Source: Trichoplax sp. H2 (lineage: Eukaryota; Placozoa; Uniplacotomia; Trichoplacea). From it: a stretch of DNA of 64,000 bases. The stretch covers positions 183,306-247,305 of the forward strand of contig NOWV01000112.1 of NCBI GenBank assembly GCA_003344405.1, given 5' to 3'. The notes under the pieces were generated by a model. That model was not told the DNA's origin. It made no database searches and worked only from the letters and a program-made list of their open reading frames with translations. Of this stretch, positions 50,646 to 63,666 are shown in pieces (the first letter of the stretch is position 1; every line of letters begins with the position of its first letter). The position numbers and the translations under genes were made by a program.

Positions 50646-52722
50646 TCCAGGTAAGACTAGCTGGTTATCACTCCAAAACGATATGCAGTATATCCATAAA
50701 TACAGTGCCGTGATTAAAATTAGAAATCATGCTATCGTTTAAAAGTCCACCGTGTACCATACATGAACACCATTGACATAATAGCCATTTATTAGAGGTT
50801 AGCGTTAAATATCGTTGCAGCTCCAACAGCTCGTTGTTGCAAAGCTTCCACCTATCAATACAGTAATAAGTTAGTAGTCGCCGATATTAAAAATGGTCAG
50901 GGGATTGTAGATTATTGATGTAAGCGATAGCAGCTACTCTTCACCCACTGCTCTATTAAAAATGCTTTCTTCTAGCTTCGATCGATTATACTATCATCAA
51001 TGCAATCATTGAGCAGTCTTAAAGTAGCAAGATGCTGGCTTGCAGTTTTCTGGCATTGCAGATACTGCTGGAATAAGATCGATTGGTTTCTGGCAGGTCC
51101 TTTTGCGCTTCGTGTCCAAGAGTCCATCCGTACTGCGTGCTATGCACAGTACCTGCGCAGTTGCACTCCCTTCTTGTAACACATATCGACATAGGCAATA
51201 CAGTAGCCTATCCACTTTAGCTTATTTTATACACATACCCAATATAGTATGAAATCTCATACTAATCACTATTTTGTGACTCAAACGGTACTTTTAGCCT
51301 ATATACTGCATTCTAAAGCAACAGGTGTGCAAGTGTAACAGGTTGTGCACTGTGCAGGAAATGTTGCTGATAGTTCAAACTTAATTGACTATGGCCTTCG
51401 AATGAAGACTCTCCTAGCCTTGTAGATTTAATACTTTATACTATTATTGGCAAGTATTGATGTAATTGAAGTTACGGATGCCCATTTAGTGTCCTATAAT
51501 AATAGTAATTAATATTTGCTAATTTCACCTATTGTACATTGAGTGTACAAATATAGATCTATTTTAGAGCTGGACTATATTTCCATGGTAACAACATTTC
51601 CTGTACATCATTCCACTATAGTTGCCATTTAGACCTCGAAATGCTAATTACTGTTAAAGTCAAGTTATGCATGCACATTAGTTACTTAATGCTGTGATTA
51701 CTATATGCCTTATTAGCCATTAAACAACACTATCATTATAATTATAATGTAAGCTCAAACAAGATATTGCGAAACTAATTACACCTACAAGCTTTATTAC
51801 AAATGGCACTAATAAAATCTTAAATCTTAGTACCACCTAGTGCAAAGTAATATGAACAAACTTTAGTGCTTTCATTCAACCGATTAAACCCGTTTAGTAA
51901 CAATCATTATGTGTACGTACATTTATTATAATCGCAAAAACGGATGAGATTATGACTGGGCTTACATTTCATATCGTCAAAGGGTATATCTGCACGATCG
52001 TTCCACAGATTTGAAATTGAAATAAATTCACTCTAAAATAGACTCAATGTTTAGAAACATTAAAGTCTAAAAATAGCATGCTGATAGTTAATTTGGAAGT
52101 AGCTCGCAACTTCGGTTGCATGTATAATGTACACTATATATTAAATACTATTATATCGTGGAGGAATAAAAGTAACCAATTTTTTCTATGCATACACGGT
52201 AAATTATAGGTATAGGGGCAAGTGGTCCAACAGCTATAACTTGGTTGAGGAGGTAAATATTAATAAGCCTTTAGCCTGTATAGTTATGGACATCGTCTAA
52301 TAAATGTTGATTACAATTCAAATAGTTAACGAACAAAGATTTATAAACAGAATATATATCATATACATTACAAATCGTATTCATTGACATAGTAATTTCG
52401 TTCAATTTTATTTTCTCATAAACAGCCAAAAATTAAAGAGGCAGTATCATCTAGAACTTTAGTTCATCATATTAAGCACTTAGTAAATGCAAGTTTATAT
52501 TCTCATCAGTATGAAAATAAATCAGTACGAAAATGATTGGATAAATAACAGACTTGCGTAGTCCACCTTCGCAATATTATTAAATATTGATTATAGATAT
52601 TATTTACGAAATAATTTAGAGTCTGAGCTGCCTTGGAAATCATTAGTATTCAATAAGGAATAGCGTAGTAGACGATAATATTGTGAGGATTTCAACTTGA
52701 AATATGCTTTCGGTGATGCAGT
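50646..52722. other. Intergenic region between PREPL and the arrestin gene
   Basis: No gene was recognised. A candidate last exon on the minus strand near 50797-50850 would read VEALQQRAVGAATIF and end in TAA. It has an acceptor-like tag, but no partner exons. Overlapping frames at 51006-51252 on both strands are not identifiable. Confidence 0.45.
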
Positions 52723-54422
52723 TTAAACTTCGTTTTCTTCAAAAAACTCAGCATCTATACCTAATTTGGTATGGCAATCATAAAACTATTTTCAGAAACA
52801 GTTTATCAGATAGAAATCTATCTTTTGTCTTATAGTATGCAATTTTAACAAAGCCTGATTGAGATGTATCATATGCTCATACCGTGAGTATCACCTAAAA
52901 TAACAGGATTGACATCGTCAATAGAGTGCCCTCTCGGAAAATTATCTGGCCTAGAAGTAGTAAGAGAGCCAATAGTGATTGGAAGCCGCATTATCAAATT
53001 CTTCGCTTTTGGAACAAGCACAGTAACCTATATTGAACGAAATTAAGAACAGTTTCAGTTTAAAACATCAACTATGACAGCACAAGTACCGTATATCCCA
53101 TATTTCTCCAAAATTGAAAATAATTAAAATAAATCAGAACCTGAACACTGTACTCCGCTTTAATAATGCGTCTGTAACTGATTGCTGGTGGTATATGCGG
53201 AATGTCGAACGATTCATCATTTAAGTTAAAAGTCTTTCCTCGATCGACTGGCTGATCAGATTCAAGTGCCACAATAGTATCGTAATATTTATAAAAATTG
53301 CCTATATGCATTGCCAAGTTTATAAAATGAATTAGTAAAATCCTTCAAAAACTATTACTTACAGTTTATCAACCCATTGAGATTGAGACTACCTTCTACA
53401 CTAGCTAAAACTCGACGAACTAGTGCCACTTGAATCCCTTTTAGAACTACATTACTTGAGTTCTCACACTCAATATTTAATAACATTGTTTCGCCAGGAA
53501 GGTAACCAGAACGATCTGCTTTTATACTTAGTTTAACGGTTCCAAATTGGCATAAAAAACGATTTAAAGGCTGTTCGAGGCGCAATTGTGATGGCTGTTC
53601 CTATATTAGGATAAAATAAGACAATCACCCTTGTTAAATACTATCTATCTCAAAATTGTCAAAAATTTCTAGCTTTTTATAATTTAAACTGTCAATATAC
53701 TGTGAAATAATTTGGCTTCAGCCAGTCCCTATTCTCGTGAAATAGTTTACTGTTTTAACTCAGTTATTCCTAGTGCACCATAAATCATAAAGAGGGGATT
53801 ATACTTACTCGTAATAAGGGGCGAGGTACATCCACTGTTTGAATATATGTAAATCCTGTTTCACAAGTGTAATTCTTAGATGGAGGCCTCTCAAATTGAG
53901 CAACAATTCCATAAAATATGATACAGTAAGGTCTACTATCAAACGATGACGGCATGTCATCATCGGTATTTAATTGATTTGTAAACTTAAATTCATGATA
54001 GCCAGCAGGCAATGAATGTCTGCTATCAAACACTTGATCAGATGCTATAATATATAGAGGGATAAGAATCAACGCAGATACACAGTTAGAAAGTTTCCAT
54101 CAAAATTATTACTAGGGTTTATCTGTTATAGATAGTAAGTGCATAATTCATGGTATTCATACAGATTCGGCATGTTTTTAACAATAATTTCCTTACCATC
54201 ACCCCAAATAGTTTGCTTTTCATCAAGGAAGTAGTGATCGACATTACAACCATGTTTACTTCTAGAAGCAGCCGAAGCCCGTCCACGAAGGCGAATACTC
54301 AAACCCAATGCTGGCATTGCAACTTGTATTTGGATTTTGATGGTGCCATTTATAATATCGCCTTTATAATAATTAGCTTTAGGATTTTCTAGCTGGATTT
54401 CGAAAAGAGTCAATTTTCCCAT
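52723..54422 (-). CDS. Alpha-arrestin (arrestin domain-containing protein), 6 exons
   Basis: Likely cytosolic trafficking adaptor with an arrestin N-domain followed by a C-domain. Exons in transcript order: 54422-54197, 54044-53809, 53600-53363, 53301-53141, 53027-52883, 52754-52723, giving 345 residues with GT/AG ends and joining phases. The N-domain opens with FEIQLENPKANYYKGDIING, the usual first strands. LPAGYHEFKF and MPSSFDS belong to the same domain. The C-domain shows GYLPGETMLLNIECEN, IPPAISYRRIIKAEYSVQ and RLPITIG, all typical. The last exon (DAEFFEENEV) is short and less certain. Reading through its donor instead ends at TGA at 52869, giving 339 residues with tail GMSI. No PPxY motif is seen in either tail, although many alpha-arrestins use PPxY to bind NEDD4-type ligases. 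An ARRDC or TXNIP orthologue cannot be named. Confidence 0.88.
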
Positions 54423-57400
54423 GTTAATTACTTCTATCTTCTAAGCTGGAACCAATAGGGTAAAAAGAAAGGATTGATTAGAGCTTTAAACTTTTGAAAT
54501 CTCAGTTTAGGAAACACGTTCTAGTTCAATGGAAATACGAATAGTTTTTCAAATGGAGAGTACAGCAGCAGTTAGTAAAATTAAAGATAGCATTAGTAAA
54601 TAATTTCATCTCGTAACTTGTCGTTGTCTTAATCTGATGTTAGAAAAGCAGATTTAAAAAATACAAATGGCTAATTAAAATTTATTATCTTACTATAGTG
54701 TTAATATTAGTACGGCAATAATTTTAGCTTAAGCCAATTATATTCGATCTGATTGTGGTTTGTCACGCCTAATTAGTATATTGTATAATGTCTATTTACC
54801 CATTCTGTAAACATAGCGAAAGTCTTGTTAAAGCATACGTTACATGTGTTGAGTAATGCACTTGGTTATGTATTCTCCTTCTTTTTGTAGCATGAGCACC
54901 AGAAAAACGTACACTGATGCCCAGAAGTATCTAATCAATGGATGCTGAAACAACATAAGCAGTATATTTACCAAGAAATATCCCCAAAAAACTTTACCAG
55001 GAACTGTAAAAGACAAGGGTTCATTTTAAGTAATGAGTAAAACAAAAATCGGTCACAAGATGTATACTGATAGCTTCTGCTAGACATGAAGTGAATATTA
55101 TTTGGCAATCCTTTAACCTGAAGTGTCTTATTTGCTTAGTATGGTATCAAATCGCTTTAAAAATTTATGGTACATGTGTATATATACAGCTCATTATAGC
55201 TAAGTAAATGCACATAGAAATCAAACTAGCTTGAATTTTATACTACGAGCTACCCTAGCATATCATTTAAAAGCTATTTTAAATGTATTACTTAATACAG
55301 TACATTAAATTTGCTTAATTCGATGAACTGTATTTAGTAGCTTTCGGAAGACGATATAAGCTTAAAAAGTGGATATCTATTGTAGTCGATTCGAATATAT
55401 AAGATAATTGCCATATTAGATTGACGACGCTATAATTTATTTCAATTGCAGCTTCATCATCACCAGCTGAATCATTACTGATCACAAAGCAAGGCAGAAA
55501 ATCTAAAAACTAACCTGCTCTAATAACTGTATATGCTTATTCCAGCGTTATATCTTATGATAGTGTTATAAGAAGATTACCTAATCAGCTTGCTGTTAAA
55601 GTTTTAATCGTGCAATATGAAATTATACAAATCTTGACTGGCATATCCTATATTAATTAATAATGAATTAGTTTAGATAATTTGAGACGTTGGATCCATC
55701 ATGATGTCATTGCTACTTTTTTCTCTAATTGCTCACCAGCACAAAAACATAATGAATTTAAGGATACGTAGGAATAGGATGTATATCATCATCTATTTGT
55801 TATGCTTATCTTCTAAGCTTAGAATATTTTATATCATATTCAGCTCAAGACAGATCTTTCTGCTATCTTCTAATTCAGTAAAAGTGATTTAAGTTTTTCG
55901 ATTTCTCGTTAGCTGTCAACGATTTGAGCGTGACATAATTGTTGAATCATCAGACAATATGTTAATAAAAGAACTGAATTAAATTCAAAATTGCTCCTCC
56001 CTAGGTTCTTCCTGAAAGGTCTTCAGAAACATTACTTTACATTGTAATATCATAAAAGCTACTTTAGGACTAGTGTTACAGTCATCAACTAATCTATGTG
56101 CCAGAATAGATATAATAAATAATTCATTAATAATTGATGTGAGCATGTTAAAATGTCAATCGGTTTTTATAAATTGATGCTCATGTATGAACAATCAAAC
56201 TGGATTATTAATTCTCTTGTTCGTTGCTATTTTACGTCTGCTTTAATGCGAGTTCTCGTAGACCTCTAGTAGAGCTAACATCTTGATAGCGCAGTAACAT
56301 TTAGTAATCTTAAAATGAAATCATCGAAACTGAGTAGAATTCAATTAAGTTGTGGTAATATAAACTTTCATATGAGGCAAAAGAAATAGTCGTTAAATAG
56401 ATAAATCTGCTATATTTTTTCAAATTTAATTGCTGCTACTATTTTTGAATTGATGTTGTAGAGACGCGCATATCAGTGTCAAAATGTTAATAAAAAGAAA
56501 ACAAGACTCGTAAATTAGCGAAGTAACAGCCATTATTTTGTTTAAATCAGTAATATGTCAGTACAGCGTAGTATATAAGCTTTGCAGGCACATTTGATAT
56601 ACTTTGTATATGCAAACTTAATTTTTTTATCATTATAGGTACACTATGATAGTAAATTAATTAATGATCGTAGTTCAAGGGTTCAAAATCTCCTTAAATT
56701 ACAAAAAGAAGTTACTAACACATGTACTTCGAAAGAGTCGAAATCATCATATCCCTATAAGCTGTAAGGTTATATCTTGACAGCAAGACATTTTATACGT
56801 CAAGACCTTGATACATTAACAATGTGTTTTTAAAAAAATGTGAGGCAATAACGATCAATGCGTTAGCGTCGATATCTAAAAGCTTCGCTAAATGGCAACA
56901 GCTGCATACAATGTCTTTAGAAAAGAGTTATCCTCAACTGTTTCATACAACAACTAATCTCAAAACCTAAAATCCACTCGATAATTTTTTCTGGCTACAG
57001 TAACTCTACAGTTAGTTGATATTACATACTTATAATTGATGAAGTAAATGATTTACTGGACTGTTTTTTATCATCCTTCTAAAATTCTTATTTTAGTTAG
57101 GGTTTATACTTTATCAATCGTTCGATATAACTATGCTGTGCATAAATCGAGCCATAGATACATTCCAAAAATATTGTCAAGAATGCGTGAAAACTTCCAA
57201 TATTAATTGTCAACATACGTATAATTCAAGAGCAAAAGATGTTTTACCTGGTGTCAGGAGGGTGGTTTCTATTAAATTTTATGCCAAATACGATTTTTGT
57301 TTTAAGAAAATAAAACTGTTTTCAAGCATTTCTTAGCTTTTATTATATCAATTTACCGTTCTGTCTTCAATTTAATTGCTGTTGCTGTATCCAGTAATCT

Positions 57401-60400
57401 TAATTTGAAAAATTTCAGATATTTTTGTCTGCTATCTGATTGATATATATGACATAGACTAGCACTAGTGATGGCGTCCGTGTCCGATGATAAGAATTGA
57501 TCTATATAAAACTAGCAAGACTTTGATAACGACCGAATCAGTAATTGTTTACTCTCGCGGTATATATTGTTTAGTAAATATAATAGAAGTGTTAATGCTT
57601 TCGTATGAATTTAGTCCATACTAAGGGGCTATGCAATGTGCCGATACATTCAGAAATAGTAAAAGGTTATACGATAAGAATAATCTTCTTAATCGGGAAG
57701 CTTCTGCACCCGATAGGGTATCTATTACTTTATAGTGCCCTTCCTATAATATTGTATATACAAGTTATTGTCTACGCTATAGCCAGGAACAGTAGCTTTA
57801 TAATGTTATTTCACTACATAACATTATGTAGATAAGTAATACAGTATTATAACATGTAACGGTATGCATATATGTTATTTACTCTAATCAAGTATATATG
57901 TAACATATATAATACTTTGCTATTGATCATATTGAGGGCGGAAATTAATTTATATGTTTGGATCTATAGTTTAATATATGTAATTGATGAAGTACAGTGA
58001 CAGGCCAGACGTCATTCCATTGATGGATGGATGTTCTATCTTAGAATAAGCTGCTCACATATTGCATAACGACATCAAACGGTTCATTTTTAAAAAGAAC
58101 TTGAAAGAGAACTTAATCTAAGTTCTAGACTAATTTAAATCATAAAATATCTACTTCTGCTATCGATTTAGAATATTAAATAGGGTATTCATCTCTCAAC
58201 AAATACGTCCGTTAGTAATTAGGAATTACAAATATTTTAATAATATTCAACAAGTTAAAGAGCAGGCGAACTTTATCGATTTTTAGTTGCAGTTCTAGGT
58301 GATAGCCTTTAGTTAAAGGTATATCACCATAATGAGGGATAGCAAATTTGTTTTTGATTAGATGATAGAACTATAGCACTGAATATGTAGGAAAAAGCTT
58401 GTCCAAATTTTACAGTAATAGTCATCACTATGTAGTACGTATTATAAAACATAGAAATTTGTCATGCATAATATTAATGAGGACAATTTCTATTGCATCT
58501 TAACTATCATCAAAGACTCATTCTAAATAAAGCTGATAATGCTGAAATAGCCAGCCTAAACCGTTAATCGATACAATGAATTCAACTTAGTAATGAGATT
58601 AACCATGAGCAGAATTAAAGTTCTACTTGCAATGTATTTATTGATTCTAATTATTTATTGCAGTGCTACAAGGAAATATTATGATACGAATAAATTGTAC
58701 ACAATTTATTAACACTGTACCTTTCAGAGTTTGGCTGCTGCGATGTCATAGTAAACATATGTAGAGTTTGTGTCTAAGCTGTATCAGTTGGTATTAGTAA
58801 TATCTAGTGACTTTCTCTACACCTTGCATATATGCTTATAACTTAGATTATTCTAGTATTTTCTTTCTAGAAATCGCTAGTAGTTGTATTCGGCTAAAGT
58901 AGAGCTGTGCGTGAACTATCTTTTGGATAAAGATCTAATGAAGTTCGAATTTTCTACAAATCTTGGATTTTCCTGATCGGTCATATCACATGGATATACT
59001 CTACCCTACTCGTTCCTGTAAAAATAATTTATAACTTGATATAAAGTTGAATTGCTCTGCTAGGATTAGCCTTTGTACTAATATAATCGGTACTACTCTG
59101 AATTTTATCCTACAGACAATTGTTATCGATATGTATACTATTCTACCGTACTATTGGCTTTTTTAGCTCAATTTTCACAATTTAGTACTACTCGTCTAAC
59201 CGATTACTCAACTCGCTTTTTATATAGATGTTACGGAGCTTGATGCTCCTTGCGTATAACTAGTAGTAATTTACGATAGTAGAATAACTGTAATGATATA
59301 CTGTATTGCACAATTATATAATTTAACGTGAAAGATTAGCACCGGGGTTATTTGTGTGACATATGAAATTGTATATAAGCTTGATGTCACAAAACAGCTT
59401 TGCAACAAGATAACGTAATGTACGATTAATAAGTCAATTCCTTGAACCACGTATCAAGGAATGATATCTGCACTATCAGAAACACTTTCGCTCTACTAGC
59501 AGCCTACACAAAGACTTAAATGCCTCGTATTTTACGTTAAATACTAAGTTTGAGAATCCACTTTATTACACGATATACTGCATTTATATACTATTCCTCA
59601 ATAGTTCATGAGTCATAGTTAATACGATTAACATTGGAATCATTTACTGAATTAGATATTAATTTTAGCTACTGCTCCCTTAATGCAGACAACAGTATTT
59701 ACGAACATAGACATGTGATGACTAATACAGAATAGTCAGATTACGATATGTCCTATCACGGAACATTTCCACGATAATTTACAATCTACCAAAAGTAAGT
59801 TACAGTCACAATGATTTGAACTGCAAGTAGATGATTTGCATTCCCTATTGTAAGTATTAATTTCAGTATGTGTATATGTGTCACTGTCATAAAAAGTCAG
59901 TGCTATATTAAAATACAGTATATCCAAATTAGAAGTTAACTAAATAAGGATAGGATTATCCTAACATAGATACTTCTACTCTAATACAGTATTTAACACT
60001 GTCACACTTGATTATTAATTTTTAATCTCAGTTCCACTGAGGTTAACGTAGAGTACACTGGTACTAACGTAAACGGGCTAGTAATAAATATATTTTATTA
60101 ACCTAAACCTATCGTTTGACTCGATTACTATAGTATAGGAATAAGTAAGTTTTCCCTTACTGAGGATCTCCGGAGTTAGTTGGAGAACCATAAGAGTAGA
60201 TAGATTAGTTTAGGTACGATTACCAAAGATGTTTTGTGACAACAGAACATACTTTAATAAAGTAATTAATTAATAAGGTTTACGCTTTGAGTTCGCCGTT
60301 GTCACACTCGCATTTACATTAATTAGTAACAGACTTATAAGTGTCTTCAGGTGTCGATTAAATCCAGTTAATTAGATAAAGTAGAAAATAATGCAAAAGT

Positions 60401-60807
60401 TAAAGTTATAGGAAATGCACCCAAATCCTCACTTCATTATTGCTTTCTTCTTGGCGAATAGAAAGAAAATTGGATAGAAAAATCAGCTATATGAATGAGC
60501 TGACCGTTGTGAAACTTGTAATAATAGATAAATTTAATATTAACATAGTCAAAATTTTATTTTTTGCAATGTTACATCAATATCGTACGAAAAGAAATTA
60601 GTTTTGTCTGTTAATAAATTGTTACGATTAATTTATTTATTATAAAGATTGGACGGATTTATGAACACTAGAATATAGAAAATAGATTCCACTGCCGTGA
60701 ACATTGATTGATATTAAGAAATCTCGAAAAATTCCTTATTTAGTCTTATCTAGCGTTTATAACAAATCACTAGCCGCTAGGTTGTGTTACACTTCTAGCC
60801 TTATTTT
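54423..60807. other. Long gene-poor region
   Basis: No gene was recognised on either strand. Small frames at 55701-55892, 57133-57336, 57605-57835 (all +) and 59736-59927 (-) show no domain. A possible terminal exon on the plus strand at 55452-55513 (acceptor ttcaattgcag, then SSSPAESLL and a stop) has no visible partner. Confidence 0.5.
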
Positions 60808-61147
60808 CTAGTTTAAGCCCAAACTCTTTAACAACTCTAGTCCTATTTTTTTTAGTAAATCACAAAGCTGTATAAAATCTTTGCCATCATGTCGATTACT
60901 CAAGATATTTCAAAGATGGCTTGCTCGATTCTCTCGATGCGGAAGAGCTTTTATATTATTAACATCTCTTTCGCTCAATATAGCAGACGAAACTAACGAG
61001 TGTAATAGATCATCCGTAGGTTCGACTTCAATAAATTCTTGGGCATAACTGCTAAACACGGAACGCAATTGTGATTTTGATATCTCTTCATTTGTTGTTG
61101 GTGAATCTACGTTTGGGTGGAATAAATCAATTGTATGATGAAGAAGG
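60808..61147 (-). pseudogene. CARD-domain exon with an in-frame TGA
   Basis: The minus strand encodes a caspase-recruitment death-fold. DDLLHSLVSSAILSERDVNNI covers helices 1-3, KALPHRENRASHL helix 4, then after a TGA codon at 60910-60912 the same frame continues NILSNRHDGKDFIQLCDLL and KKIGLELLKSL, which are helices 4-6, before TAG at 60808. The protein signal therefore continues straight through the stop. The preceding part is Ser/Glu-rich (PTTNEEISKS). An acceptor aattttag lies just before 61147. Either the gene is freshly dead, or the stop is an assembly error or allele, or it yields a truncated CARD. CARD is favoured over DEATH because of the SERDVNNIKA-type helix 3 motif. No partner gene could be named. 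Confidence 0.72.
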
Positions 61148-61372
61148 CTAAAATTAAATCTATTAAGAATAATCAGTCTAAATATCATCCCAGTATATAA
61201 AATTTATTAACTGCATTTAAGAGCTTGTTACAGACTATAAATTAATTCGATATGACCCTTGCATTGCAGTAACATCCATAGTTTGATCAATTGAACTACA
61301 ATTTTAAATTTAGATGTGTTTAATTCAATTCTTCAGATTTTACTTGAGTTTATCTCCGAAAAAAATACGTAC

Positions 61373-62082
61373 AAATTATCATTATATAACTGTGATATGG
61401 TTAACGACGATATATTGTTAGTACTATCAGTAGATATAGACAGTAGATCTAATTTAATCTGATTATTGCGTTGGCTGCCACAATCTACTGTGGCTTTGCA
61501 ATAAGATAACGTTAAATTCAAGCTCAATTACCAATCATATTACAAAGCATACTCTGTAAATATACATACTCTTTTGAAGTACTGTAGTTACAAATATTAG
61601 TATTAGTATCGCAAGAATGAAGTTATATTCTATTGCCTATTTCATTCAGGTGCATTTATAAGCGTGAGATCCTGATAGGACTATATTGATGTTTAATCTA
61701 AATTACGGTATAAGTATACTAATTACGGCAATTAATAAATTTACCATGACATAATCATAATCTTGGCCATCATTACTTGTGTTTTTTTCTAGATCTGGTA
61801 AGCTCAGCTAAATTGCAAGCAAAATTTGTGGTTCTGGGTCATACTACAAATATCCGATCTCAATTATCCTATAAGAGTATTAAATTTATCTAACGTACTA
61901 TTTCTAATTCGCCTTGGCTTGTGTCGTGATATTATATATGTTGTTGGAAGGTAAATGCTTTGAATATTTAGTACTAATACAAGTGCTGGTAACAGACCAG
62001 TAACGAAAGCTTGAAAACTTTTCCACCACTTTGTTAAAGAAACAAATATAATGGCTACATTGCTACAAATGTTTGCTCTCAT
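61373..62082 (-). CDS. Candidate upstream exons of the CARD gene, with a membrane segment (tentative)
   Basis: Three exon-like pieces precede the CARD exon. Piece one (62082-61899) starts at an ATG and has a hydrophobic helix at about residues 24-45 followed by RHKPRR. It ends at donor gtacgt in phase 1. Piece two (61794-61745, acceptor ttaccag) joins in phase and reads LEKNTSNDGQDYDYVM. Piece three (about 61487-61373, Ser/Asn-rich) has donor gtacgt in phase 2, which joins exactly with the acceptor of the CARD exon at 61147. The junction between pieces two and three does not join in phase as drawn, so an exon is missing or the model is wrong. If correct, the product is a membrane-anchored CARD protein. 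No homologue is recognised. Confidence 0.3.
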
Positions 62083-63402
62083 AATTTAGAATTGAAGAAT
62101 AATTCAAAATCTAACAGTTTTTCAGTAAATTTCAGTTACTAACTGGCATTCTAATAAGAATAGTCTGCTCTTCTCAAACTAGTTACCTATCTAATTTAAT
62201 CATACGAAGAAACATACGAAGAATCACAGTTGTTATTAATCATGATGATTCATTAAATTAAATCAAATTGCTTCGTTTGCCATATTTACTATCTATCACT
62301 GGGAAGCTTTTGCATATCAGCCGTTGCATAACTTTCATCAGATAACTCATCCAAAAGTGCTCTAAGTATAATGATTCATGTGTGATACTTTGCAAACTTT
62401 TATCATACTTTCTAAGTATTAATAACTAATGTTTAAGTAGCAATACTATGTAAATTGATTGATTTTCAATAAATCTTGGATTCAGCCTTCAGTCTTGCCT
62501 AGAGAAAGACATATAGTTTACTACAACTACCTGGCGATAGCATTATTGTTAGTATTTGGATTTGTACTGAAGGAAAATGTTGGCGAATCAAACCTGACAA
62601 CATGCTGGTGGTATTTGATCTACTATTTTTAGTTTAATTTCTTCGTTACAAGTTTCATTTGTGACATAATTAAGCAAAGTATAGCAGTGGCTAGTATGTT
62701 AAGAATGTTGGCAAATTAACTACGATTAAATACGGTACTTATTAACATCATTTTCTGCAATACAGCATCTTGGGATTTTAAAGTAAAAGTAAACACCTTA
62801 ATCATTTAACGAGATATCTAGTAGATTAAATATCTTTCGTCAGTTTGAATGCGGATGGTCTATAGATACTGTATGAGATCCTTTAGCAGCTTTTAAATAC
62901 CGCGGCTTTACTCCTTATTTTAGCCATTCAGTATAATAAGCCATTAACAGAGCAGTACTAAACGGTAGCGTATAAGCCGGATATTCCTCCACGTCGAACT
63001 ATTTCGCTTATACAGCACTTTATCGTGAGTTAATCGATATCGAATTCAAATTACGAATAGTTAGAAACAGAAAATATATTATTGTTTGTCTCATACGCTA
63101 CTAAAAGCCAATAATGTTCTCAGTAACATGATATTGATTAGTTTTACTCTTTTAACCGTCGAAATTTCTGCTCTGTAGCATGTAAAGAATTCATCATAGT
63201 GCAACAGATAAACATTAGTGTTCATTGATTAAGGATTTTAAATAAGTAAATATGCAAATACAGATTGAACGCTCGAAGATGCGATTTTCAATGTCCTTTG
63301 CAAGATTTATTATCTAGCTTACACTAATCATTAGTTGTTCAGATTGTACGACGATTGGATTAACATGACTTTAATGACTCAGATTTCTCTTTCTGATATT
63401 TT
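62083..63402. other. Region between the CARD and DEATH exons
   Basis: No exon was recognised. It may contain the promoter or 5' exons of the CARD-type gene, or an intron if both death-folds belong to one gene. Confidence 0.4.
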
Positions 63403-63666
63403 TCACTCTTTCAATATTAATTCGATTTGATCTGCTATGTCGTTGACTCCAACCTTACGTAATGCTGAAATTACTTCCTTATGATCAGCATCTTGGCCTT
63501 TCTTTTGCTTCCACAACTCTAGTACTCGATATTTTTTTCGTAATCACTATCAATTTTAGTGCTTGATACAATTTCATTTATCTCATTATATGTTAAATGT
63601 AATGAAATTCCCAATTGAAATAATTTACTTATAGGAAGTTTCGTAGCGATCATGTCGAAGTACGTC
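63403..63666 (-). pseudogene. DEATH-domain terminal exon with a frameshift at a homopolymer
   Basis: After an acceptor (ctttttag) the minus strand reads FDMIATKLPISKLFQLGISL, then HLTYNEINEI and STKIDSDYE, the first helices of a DEATH-like fold. At a run of seven A (plus strand T 63532-63538) the frame is lost. In the next frame the fold continues LELWKQKKGQDADHKEVIS and ALRKVGVNDIADQIELILKE, then TGA at 63403. The LELWKQ and DIADQIE motifs are typical of DEATH helices 5 and 6. A one-base indel in the run would explain it, either as a true frameshift or a sequencing error. The stop right after the fold suggests a last exon. Upstream exons lie outside or were not recognised. Confidence 0.65.

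Noticed and set aside
55452-55513. Possible last exon of an unknown plus-strand gene
   Set aside because: Good acceptor and short open stretch, but no upstream exon could be found. Too short to support.
60910-60912. TGA in the CARD read as selenocysteine
   Set aside because: CARD folds are not selenoproteins and no SECIS-like element was looked for or expected. A plain nonsense change or error is simpler.
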